Below are positions 7,266 to 13,157 of a stretch of 21,152 bases of DNA, one piece after another. Source of the stretch: GWA2-46-10 sp964361435. Lineage in GTDB: Bacteria; Patescibacteriota; Minisyncoccia; UBA6257; Colwellbacteraceae. Location of the stretch: contig CAYIAN010000006.1 of assembly GCA_964361435.1 (NCBI GenBank), positions 1-21,152 on the forward strand, read 5' to 3'. The translations under genes were made by a program, and so were the position numbers. Within the stretch, counting starts at the first letter, position 1. The number at the start of each line of letters is the position of its first letter. The notes beneath the pieces were generated by a model that was not told the origin of the DNA, made no database searches, and worked only from the letters and a program-made list of their open reading frames with translations.

Positions 7266-7674
7266 AGAACTAGAGAAGAAATATTTTGAGGGTATAGGAA
7301 GACGGAAGAGCGCTACAGCCAGGGTGAGATTTTATCCAACGGGCAAGGGGGGAGCTTTTGTAATTAATGGTAAAGATTATAAAGAATATTTTGTCACCCA
7401 AAGGTATAGAGCCAATGCTTTTGCTCCTATGGCTATTCTTGACTCTGGAGTCAAAAAAGGCGCTGAGATATCGGTAAAAGTGAAAGGAGGAGGCATTATG
7501 TCCCAAGCAGAGGCAGTAACTGTTGGTTTGGGGAGAGCTCTGGTAAAATTTGATGGAGAGCTGAAGGAGCGACTGCGCGTCGCAGGACATCTTACCCGTG
7601 ATCCCCGCATGGTAGAGCGCAAAAAACCAGGACTGAAAAAAGCTCGTCGTGCTCCTCAATGGAAGAAACGTTAA
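7258..7674 (+). CDS. rpsI: 30S ribosomal protein S9 (uS9)
   Basis: A small-subunit head protein whose C-terminal tail reaches the P-site tRNA. The 138 residues show FEGIGRRKSATARVRFYPTG (family GtGRRKtavARV), VKGGGIMSQAEAVTVGLGRAL (family V-x-GGG-x-x-gQA-A-x-x-GiaRAL), RDPRMVERKKPGLKKARR and the basic QWKKR end in place of QFSKR. The start lies within the end of rplM (8-base overlap). Its stop is immediately followed by the ATG of the membrane protein at 7675, so the operon continues beyond the ribosomal genes. Confidence 0.97.
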   Translation: MAKELEKKYFEGIGRRKSATARVRFYPTGKGGAFVINGKDYKEYFVTQRYRANAFAPMAILDSGVKKGAEISVKVKGGGIMSQAEAVTVGLGRALVKFDGELKERLRVAGHLTRDPRMVERKKPGLKKARRAPQWKKR

Positions 7675-8094
7675 ATGACACGTACCAAAGCTAAACATAA
7701 CCTTATTCTTTCTGTTTGCTCGTTTTTCGCAGTTCACTTGATAGCCACCTCGAATGATTGGTATAGGTCTTTGGCGTGGATAGACGTCCCGGCTCATTTC
7801 TTGGGAGGCATAATGGCGGCTGCAATGTTCTATTGGTTTTTCTACAAAAAGCCTAGCTACTTTGATACTGCTCGTAGTTTTTGGGTAACGCTGTTTTTAG
7901 TCTTAGGATGGGTCGCCCTAGCCGGAGTTTTATGGGAGTTCACCGAGTTTCTATATGATTTGACGATAGCGACTTACGGTTTGTCTTTGAAAACTTTGCA
8001 GTTTGGGTTGATGGATACTTTAGGGGATCTACTCTCCGATCTTTCTGGAGGATTGGCTTTAGCTATTTTTGTCAGGCTTCGTTACCATAAATAG
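7675..8094 (+). CDS. Four-helix membrane protein, DUF2238/YjdF-like
   Basis: A 139-residue integral membrane protein with four hydrophobic segments at about 9-25, 38-57, 70-86 and 115-134. Conserved-looking polar positions lie at membrane borders: H41 in VPAHFLGG, WEFTEF at 87-92 and DTLGDLLSD at 114-122. This arrangement (His after helix 1, WE-x-x-EF, DT-x-x-DL) resembles the YjdF/DUF2238 family, whose function is unknown. It begins with no gap after the rpsI stop and ends at the start of the glycosyltransferase, so it is probably cotranscribed with ribosomal genes. The two together suggest a lipid- or glycan-related step at the membrane, but this is only inferred from adjacency. Confidence 0.6.
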   Translation: MTRTKAKHNLILSVCSFFAVHLIATSNDWYRSLAWIDVPAHFLGGIMAAAMFYWFFYKKPSYFDTARSFWVTLFLVLGWVALAGVLWEFTEFLYDLTIATYGLSLKTLQFGLMDTLGDLLSDLSGGLALAIFVRLRYHK

Positions 8095-8096
8095 TG

Positions 8097-8840
8097 ATGG
8101 TTGGTTCCAAACCTTATCTTTCGGTAATCATTCCGGCGTATAACGAAGCTGGCAGATTACCTTTGACTTTGGTTGATATAGACAGACACTTATCCACCAG
8201 GAACTATACATACGAGATCATCGTGGTGGATGATGGTTCTTCTGATGGTACGGAAGAAGCAACCAAGAAGTTTATAAAGTTAATTCCCAATCTCAAAGTT
8301 GTTGGGTACAAGGGTAATCAGGGGAAGGGGAACGCCGTCAAAGTGGGTATGCTCGAGGCCCGCGGGAGATACAGACTTTTTACCGACTCAGACAATTCAA
8401 CGTCCATTGATCATTTCGATAAAATGATCCCCTTCATTAAGGAAGGATATGATATTGTAATTGGCTCGAGGGACGTTAAGGGAGCGCAGGAGCACCCCCC
8501 TCAATCCGCGTTGAAACGCCTGCTTGGGAATATGGGAAACCTTTTTATTCAAGTGTGGCTCTTGCCGGGAATTTGGGATACGCAGTGTGGATTCAAGGTA
8601 TTTAGCGAGAAAGCTGCGTTACAAATCTTTGGACTTCAAAAAATCAAGCGTTGGGGGTTTGATGTTGAATCCTTGGCTTTGGGGAAGCGCATGGGGTACA
8701 AGATCAAAGAAATTCCGGTTTATTGGGTAAATGACGCCGATTCGAGAGTCAAGCCTTTGGCATATTTCCAGGTTCTTTTTGAGACCATGAAAGTGCGTTG
8801 GTGGCTCTGGCGCAAGGCATATAACTTGGAGGCTCGATAG
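8097..8840 (+). CDS. GT2 glycosyltransferase, polyprenyl-phosphate glucosyl/mannosyltransferase-like
   Basis: It probably transfers a sugar from a nucleotide donor to a polyprenyl phosphate at the cytoplasmic face of the membrane. The 247 residues are a single GT-A domain: LSVIIPAYNEAGRLP (9-23), VVDDGSSDGT (43-52), the donor/metal motif TDSDNST (96-102, DxD at 97-99), an IGSRD turn and the acceptor segment WDTQCGFKVFS (160-170). This pattern is closest to Alg5/dolichyl-phosphate glucosyltransferases. There is no C-terminal membrane helix, unlike GtrB or DPM1 fusions. ATG at 8097 is preferred; GTG at 8094 overlaps the previous stop by one base. Its product could feed the GT-C enzyme encoded at 13158-14951. 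The stop codon lies inside a hairpin. Confidence 0.87.
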   Translation: MVGSKPYLSVIIPAYNEAGRLPLTLVDIDRHLSTRNYTYEIIVVDDGSSDGTEEATKKFIKLIPNLKVVGYKGNQGKGNAVKVGMLEARGRYRLFTDSDNSTSIDHFDKMIPFIKEGYDIVIGSRDVKGAQEHPPQSALKRLLGNMGNLFIQVWLLPGIWDTQCGFKVFSEKAALQIFGLQKIKRWGFDVESLALGKRMGYKIKEIPVYWVNDADSRVKPLAYFQVLFETMKVRWWLWRKAYNLEAR

Positions 8841-8845
8841 CCTCC
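8828..8845 (+). terminator. Hairpin over the glycosyltransferase stop, possible weak terminator
   Basis: GGAGGCT (8828-8834), loop CGAT, AGCCTCC (8839-8845), followed by TTT. The stem is a perfect 7 bp and includes the TAG stop. The T-run is short, so termination may be partial or the hairpin may serve 3'-end stability. Confidence 0.45.
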
Positions 8846-8874
8846 TTTACTCATTAGGAAAATGTGTGTAGAAT
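8846..8874 (+). promoter_or_regulatory. greA promoter
   Basis: TTTACT (8846-8851, 4 of 6) is spaced 17 bases from TAGAAT (8869-8874, 5 of 6). The predicted start near 8881 gives a leader of about 16 bases to the ATG at 8897, with no SD. The -35 begins right after the upstream hairpin. Confidence 0.5.
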
Positions 8875-8896
8875 TCACCCCTAGTTGTCTTTTCGC

Positions 8897-9352
8897 ATGG
8901 AATACCTAACCAAGGAAAAATTTGAAGAGTTAGAGCTCGAACTCAAGAGACTGAAGAACGAAGGCCGGAGAGCAGTCACCGAGAATTTAAAGATCGCCAA
9001 GGAGTTGGGAGATCTTTCCGAAAATGCTCAGTATATTGAAGCACGCGAGGAACAACAGCGCGTTGAAAGACGTATTTCAGAAATTGAACAGATGTTGAAG
9101 GAAGCAGAGATTATCAGCAAAAAAGCCAAAAAGCGCGATGTTGTTGAGGTGGGCGCGACGGTTGAGGTTTCACACAATGGAAACACGGTAAAGTTTTTTA
9201 TAGTGGGAAGCAGTGAAACCAATCCGGTTGGCGGCTATATCTCAAATGAATCTCCTTTGGGAAGAGTACTTGTGGGGAAAAAGGTGGGAGATAATGTAGA
9301 AGTTAAAACTCCTTCTGGGAAAACTATCTACAAGATTAAAGATATAAGTTAA
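8897..9352 (+). CDS. greA: Transcription elongation factor GreA
   Basis: GreA binds in the RNA polymerase secondary channel and stimulates cleavage of backtracked RNA. The 151 residues begin MEYLTKEKFEELELELKRLK and form the N-terminal coiled coil, with the acidic tip ELGDLSENAQYIEAREEQ (the two catalytic acidic residues of the family lie at D-x-x-E in GDLSEN). The C-terminal FKBP-like domain includes VGSSETNPVGGYISNESPLG and VKTPSGKTIYKI. The length is normal. A TTG 12 bases upstream is in frame, but ATG at 8897 matches the family start. It has its own promoter and a bidirectional terminator, so it is a single-gene unit. Confidence 0.96.
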   Translation: MEYLTKEKFEELELELKRLKNEGRRAVTENLKIAKELGDLSENAQYIEAREEQQRVERRISEIEQMLKEAEIISKKAKKRDVVEVGATVEVSHNGNTVKFFIVGSSETNPVGGYISNESPLGRVLVGKKVGDNVEVKTPSGKTIYKIKDIS

Positions 9353-9389
9353 GCTTTGTCGTTCAGCCGTTGAATATACAAAAAGCAAC

Positions 9390-9423
9390 AAGGCCACCTT
9401 CAAATGATGTGGGTGGCCTTTTT
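9390..9423 (+). terminator. Bidirectional intrinsic terminator after greA
   Basis: AAGGCCACC (9390-9398) pairs perfectly with GGTGGCCTT (9412-9420) across a 13-base loop, ending in TTTTTC on the plus strand (9419-9424). Read on the minus strand the same stem is followed by GTTGCTTTTTG, so it could also end a minus-strand transcript arriving from 9796. Confidence 0.85.
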
Positions 9424-9796
9424 CGTTGAAAGAACGAACCAGCGAGGGGGTAGGTGGTATAAGCTTACGCCCACCCACCACTATGCTCTCTTAGTGAAGA
9501 CACTTGCGGCGGAGGGGATCGTCCCGTTGACCGTTTAACTAGTGTTACCACTAGCAGCACTTCTCGCTGGTATCAGGTGATCATACCAGCACAAGAGACC
9601 CCCTCGCTAGAACTAAGGAACTTGTCCATGACGGAGGGGGCTCCGAAGAGCCCCCATCCGCCACTTCTCGGTGCAATGGCGCTTATGCCAGGCCCCCAGT
9701 GTCTGGCCTACGAGGCGTCGCTCCGATTGCACAGAGTCAAGCAGTCATTCCTCACGGGAGAACCTCCTGCCTGACTACACCCGATCTGGTCGGGAT
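9390..9796 (-). ncRNA. Candidate structured minus-strand RNA of about 400 nt, family unknown
   Basis: This stretch between greA and lysS is visibly GC-richer than its surroundings and has no convincing protein. It is packed with perfect helices. A long-range 11-bp helix pairs 9441-9451 with 9598-9608. It encloses stems 9566-9573/9583-9590 (8 bp), 9539-9544/9549-9554 (6 bp), 9515-9518/9522-9525 and 9493-9496/9501-9504. Outside it are 9632-9643/9648-9660 (12 bp, one bulge), 9671-9677/9726-9732, 9735-9744/9767-9776 (one mismatch) and 9780-9784/9790-9794. On the minus strand two apical loops become GTAA (GNRA type) and C-TTCG-G, both favoured RNA tetraloops; on the plus strand they are TTAC and CGAA. 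A minus-strand promoter lies just upstream and the greA terminator works in this direction. A 15-codon GTG ORF after AGGAGG (9708-9755, minus) could be a leader peptide. I found no RNase P, tmRNA, SRP or 6S signatures. Confidence 0.45.
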
Positions 9797-9802
9797 AAAT
9801 CT

Positions 9803-9831
9803 AAAATAATAAATTCTGATTTTTTAGTCAA
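9803..9831 (-). promoter_or_regulatory. Minus-strand promoter pointing into the structured RNA
   Basis: Read on the minus strand, TTGACT (plus 9826-9831, 5 of 6) is followed by exactly 17 bases and TATTTT (plus 9803-9808, 4 of 6). The predicted start near 9796 falls just before the first hairpin of the GC-rich stretch (9794-9780). Confidence 0.5.
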
Positions 9832-9850
9832 ACGGCCAAATCGGGGATAA

Positions 9851-9878
9851 TTGTGAGGAGGCAAGAATGTGATATTCT
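9851..9878 (+). promoter_or_regulatory. Possible lysS promoter with extended -10
   Basis: TTGTGA (9851-9856, 4 of 6), a 16-base spacer and TATTCT (9873-9878, 4 of 6) preceded by TG-A as an extended -10. The predicted start near 9885 would exclude the in-frame GTG at 9853 and ATG at 9880 and leave about 10 bases before ATG 9895. A rival -10, GATAAT, lies at 9846-9851. Confidence 0.35.
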
Positions 9879-9894
9879 AATGGTTAAGCGCAAT

Positions 9895-11235
9895 ATGCTT
9901 AGCGAAATTAGACAAGACAGACTAAAAAAGCTCAAAAAGCTCAAGGGAGCGGGAGTTAACCCTTATCCAGCTAACGTCCCAAAACGCATAGAAATAGCGA
10001 GTGCTCTGAAAGATTTTGGTAAATCGATGCGCTCGGGGAAGGTCACATATTTAGCTGGGCGTATAATGTCACTGCGCGATCAGGGCGGCCTTCTTTTTAT
10101 TGACGTAAACGATGGATCTGCGTCTATTCAAGTTTTTGTAAACAAGAAAGAGGTTAAGCAATTTAGTCTTTGGAAAGAGACTTTGGACCCGGGAGATTTT
10201 ATCGGAGTAAGGGGAGTACTTTTCAAGACCAAAAGAGGGGAACGCAGTATCAGGGCAAACAAAGTGGACATACTGGTCAAAAGCTTAAATCCTTTGCCAG
10301 ATAGTTGGTTTGGTTTGAAAGACGTCGAGGAAAGATTTCGTAAGCGCTACCTTGATTTGATTTTGAATAAAGAGGTTAAAGAGGCCTTTGAGATGCGCTC
10401 ACTGCTTATTAGGCAAATGAGGGAGTTTTTATGGAAGGAGGGATTTGTGGAGGTGGAAACCCCCATCCTCCAACCGATTCCGGGAGGCGCTCTGGCGAGG
10501 CCCTTTAAAACTCATCACAACGCTTTGGGAGAAGATTTCTATTTGCGCATCGCGCCGGAACTTTATCTAAAAAGATTGCTCATAGGAGGATTTAATAAGA
10601 TTTTTGAAATTGGCAGAGTGTTTCGCAACGAGGGGATAGACAGGGAACACAATCCCGAATTCACCATGCTTGAGCTCTACTGGGCGTACGAAGATTACGA
10701 AGGCATGATTAAACTAACCGAGAAACTTCTCAAGCCATTCATTAAGGGTCCCTGGAGACGGGTTAAGTATGCCGATGCCTTCAAGCAATATACCAAGATG
10801 GATCTTAATAAGGTCAAAAACAAAGACGAGATAGACGAGATGTTTAAGAAGAAAGTGCGTCCTCATTTGAAATCCCCAACTGTTTTGATAGATCAGCCCA
10901 AAGTTACCTCTCCCTTGTCTAAATCCAAAATTAATGATCCGGAGCTCACGGAACGTTTTCACTTCATTGTGGAATCCATGGAGGTGGCGAATGGCTTTAG
11001 CGAACTCAATGATGCGATTGATCAACGTGAGCGCATGGAGTATCAAGAAAAACTTTTCCGTAAAGGAAATGAAGAAGCCAGCAGAATGGACGAAGATTTC
11101 ATTGAAGCATTGGAATACGGTATGCCTCCTGCGGCCGGTTTGGGCGTGGGGATTGATAGGATAGTGGCCTTGGCCACAAAGAGGCATTCATTAAAGGAGG
11201 CGATATTGTTTCCAACGTTGAAAACTAAAAAATAA
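9895..11235 (+). CDS. lysS: Lysine--tRNA ligase, class II
   Basis: Attaches lysine to tRNA-Lys. The 446 residues contain an N-terminal OB-fold anticodon domain (VTYLAGRIMSLRDQGGLLF) and a class II core: LARPFKTHHNALGEDFYLRI, motif 2 with FRNEGIDREHNPEFTMLE, VANGFSELNDAIDQRERM, and motif 3 GLGVGIDRIVAL. It is about 50 residues shorter than E. coli LysS, mostly before and within the catalytic insertions. I use ATG 9895 (MLSEIRQDRLKKL) because it matches the family N-terminus and a predicted promoter. ATG 9880 and GTG 9853 are in-frame alternatives, and a GAGGAGG at 9855-9861 is too far from ATG 9880 (18 bases) to settle the choice. serS starts one base after its stop, so the two synthetases form an operon. 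Confidence 0.96.
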   Translation: MLSEIRQDRLKKLKKLKGAGVNPYPANVPKRIEIASALKDFGKSMRSGKVTYLAGRIMSLRDQGGLLFIDVNDGSASIQVFVNKKEVKQFSLWKETLDPGDFIGVRGVLFKTKRGERSIRANKVDILVKSLNPLPDSWFGLKDVEERFRKRYLDLILNKEVKEAFEMRSLLIRQMREFLWKEGFVEVETPILQPIPGGALARPFKTHHNALGEDFYLRIAPELYLKRLLIGGFNKIFEIGRVFRNEGIDREHNPEFTMLELYWAYEDYEGMIKLTEKLLKPFIKGPWRRVKYADAFKQYTKMDLNKVKNKDEIDEMFKKKVRPHLKSPTVLIDQPKVTSPLSKSKINDPELTERFHFIVESMEVANGFSELNDAIDQRERMEYQEKLFRKGNEEASRMDEDFIEALEYGMPPAAGLGVGIDRIVALATKRHSLKEAILFPTLKTKK

Positions 11236-11236
11236 A

Positions 11237-12472
11237 ATGTTGGATCCAAATGTAGTTAGAGAAAATCCAGATTTAGTAAGAAAAGGAGTTAAGGATAGAG
11301 GAGGCAATCCAGCTCTAGTGGATGAGTTTCTTCGGGTTGATACCGCCTGGCGTGAACTAACCGGAAAAATAGAAAATCTAAGAGCAAGGAAAAACAAGCT
11401 TGGCAAAGACGATCAGGAAAAGGGAAAAAAAATAAAAGAGGAAACGAGGGAGCTAGAAATTGAACTTAGGCCTCTAGAGGAGAAAAGAATAGCCCTTTTA
11501 TTGATGATCCCCAACATCCCGGAGGAGAGGGTGCCTATCGGCAAAGACGAATCTGGGAACGTTGTTTTAAAGGAAGTGGGGAAAATACCGAAATTCAAAT
11601 TTGAGCCCAAAGACTACCTAACTTTAGCAGGAACAGGAATAGATACAGAGAGGGCGGGAAAGGTCTCTGGGAGCCGTTTTGGGTACATATTGGGGGATCT
11701 TGTGCTCTTAGAGTTTGCTCTAGTTCGTTTTGTCTTTGATAAGTTGCAAGAACACGGCTTTGTGCCAATAGTGCCCCCCGTGCTTATTAAACCAGAACCA
11801 ATGATCGGTATGGGTAAAAATAAATTTATTGTCGATGGAGATGCCTTCTTTATAGAGAAAGACGACCTTTATCTAGTCGGAACCGCGGAAGACACCATTG
11901 GCTCCATGTATATGGGAGAAACTTTGGAAAAAGAAGTTCTGCCTTTGCGCTTCGCTGGATTCTCGAGTGCGTTTCGCAGGGAAGCCGGATCGTACGGAAA
12001 AGACACCAAAGGAATATTGAGAGTACATCAGTTTGATAAAGTTGAAATGTTTTCTTTTGCGAAGCCAGAAGATTCAGTGGCGGAAAACGATTTTCTTTTA
12101 AGGATGCAGGAGGAAATTATGCAATTCTTGGATCTTCCGTACAGAGTGGTGCACATTGCAACCGGAGATATGGGATTTTCAGCTAGCAACCAATTCGATA
12201 TAGAAACTTGGATTCCCAGCGAGAATAAATATCGAGAAACTCACTCCTGTTCGAATACTACTGATTTTCAATCCCGGGGGTTGAATATCAAATACAAGAA
12301 TGGCAAGGAAGGAGGACACGTCCACACCTTGAATGCGACCGGAGTGGCGATTGGCAGGATGTTGATTGCTATTCTGGAAAATAATCAGGACAGCCAAGGA
12401 GGGGTTAAGATACCTAAAGCTCTCCAAAAGTATGTTGGCAAGAAGGAGATCAAGAAACCGCAGCTCCCTTAG
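11237..12472 (+). CDS. serS: Serine--tRNA ligase
   Basis: Attaches serine to tRNA-Ser (and tRNA-Sec where present). The 411 residues begin MLDPNVVRENPDLVRKGVKD and include the long antiparallel coiled coil (about 28-100, rich in K/E/R) that grips the tRNA-Ser variable arm. The class II core has VGTAEDTIGSMYMGE, motif 2 FRREAGSYGKDTKGILRVHQ followed by FDKVEMF, the ETHSCSNTTDFQSRGL serine/ATP segment and motif 3 HTLNATGVAIGRMLIAILEN. Length and motifs are normal; ATGVAIGR replaces the commoner GSGLAVGR. The gene overlaps the following ftsQ-like gene by 41 bases. Confidence 0.97.
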   Translation: MLDPNVVRENPDLVRKGVKDRGGNPALVDEFLRVDTAWRELTGKIENLRARKNKLGKDDQEKGKKIKEETRELEIELRPLEEKRIALLLMIPNIPEERVPIGKDESGNVVLKEVGKIPKFKFEPKDYLTLAGTGIDTERAGKVSGSRFGYILGDLVLLEFALVRFVFDKLQEHGFVPIVPPVLIKPEPMIGMGKNKFIVDGDAFFIEKDDLYLVGTAEDTIGSMYMGETLEKEVLPLRFAGFSSAFRREAGSYGKDTKGILRVHQFDKVEMFSFAKPEDSVAENDFLLRMQEEIMQFLDLPYRVVHIATGDMGFSASNQFDIETWIPSENKYRETHSCSNTTDFQSRGLNIKYKNGKEGGHVHTLNATGVAIGRMLIAILENNQDSQGGVKIPKALQKYVGKKEIKKPQLP

Positions 12473-13157
12473 ACGCTACGTCGTTTTGGGAGTGCTTTTG
12501 CTAACTGCAGGAGGTGCAGTTTATTTAATTTGGTTTTCTCCTGTTTTTGCAATACAGACGGTTGAAGTAGAAGGTGGAGAGCTTGCTCCGGGGATAAACT
12601 TTAACGAAGCTATTGGAAAGAACCTAATTTTCTACAAACCCAGCTTCAACTTAGAAAACGCTCCTCAAGCGGCTTTCGTGGAATTGGATAAAAGGTATTT
12701 AAGACGTACGGTTAAATTCACCTTGGGCGCGAAAGAACGTTATGCCATTTGGTGTTTTCAGCTTAAGGCAGAGTGTTTTTGGATAGATGAAGAGGGCAGA
12801 GCTTTCGCTCCGGCGCCAGATATTAAAGGGCCTTTGATCTTACGTCTGGTGAGGGATGAATCCGAACGAGAGTTGCCTATGGGGGAAAGGGTTTTGGAAA
12901 AGAATCTGTTTAAAAACCTTAAGGCGGCTTTTGTCTTATTGGAGGATCTAGACATACCGGTTAAGGAATTTAAGATAGAGAACCTTAAATTCAGAGAGGC
13001 GGTTGCCCAAACCAGCGGACCGACAATTTATTTTAGCTTGCAGGATGACCCCTCTTTTGGAAAAACAGTGGTGGAGCAGCTACGGAGCAGCGGGGAGTGG
13101 AGCGCAGTTAATTATCTTGATCTGCGCGTTCCAGGAAGAGCCTATTACAGTCAGTAG
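12432..13157 (+). CDS. ftsQ: FtsQ/DivIB-like cell division protein with POTRA domain
   Basis: FtsQ is a single-pass bridge of the divisome, linking early and late division proteins outside the membrane. I choose ATG 12432 (MLARRRSRNRSSLRRYVVLG): a basic cytoplasmic tail and one membrane helix at about 18-36, as in FtsQ. The POTRA-type domain follows (IQTVEVEGGE, GKNLIFYKP), then the strand-rich beta domain: KRYLRRTVKFTLGAKERYAI matches the family (P-x-i-x-x-a-x-v-x-r-x-x-P-x-tl-x-i-x-v-x-Er-x-p) and CFWIDEEGRAFAPA matches the W-x-D-x-x-G-x-x-F turn. At 241 residues it has the usual length. It starts inside serS (41-base overlap) in another frame, and its stop directly abuts the stop of the minus-strand gene. 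Confidence 0.78.
   Translation: MLARRRSRNRSSLRRYVVLGVLLLTAGGAVYLIWFSPVFAIQTVEVEGGELAPGINFNEAIGKNLIFYKPSFNLENAPQAAFVELDKRYLRRTVKFTLGAKERYAIWCFQLKAECFWIDEEGRAFAPAPDIKGPLILRLVRDESERELPMGERVLEKNLFKNLKAAFVLLEDLDIPVKEFKIENLKFREAVAQTSGPTIYFSLQDDPSFGKTVVEQLRSSGEWSAVNYLDLRVPGRAYYSQ

Noticed and set aside
7270..7797. Long minus-strand open frame over rpsI
   Set aside because: It is a shadow of the rpsI and membrane protein frames, with no homology pattern; the plus-strand genes are certain.
9577..9774. Open frame of 65 codons on the plus strand in the greA-lysS gap
   Set aside because: It starts at GTG inside a hairpin loop with no SD and runs across several perfect stems, including both arms of an 8-bp stem. 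Proline-rich content and GC-richness explain the lack of stops better than a protein does.
9390..9796. RNase P RNA, tmRNA, SRP or 6S RNA
   Set aside because: Length is similar to RNase P or tmRNA, but the conserved GAGGAAAGTCC and ACAGAA segments, the tmRNA ends and tag reading frame, the SRP GGAAG/GCAG loop and the 6S bubble are not found on either strand.
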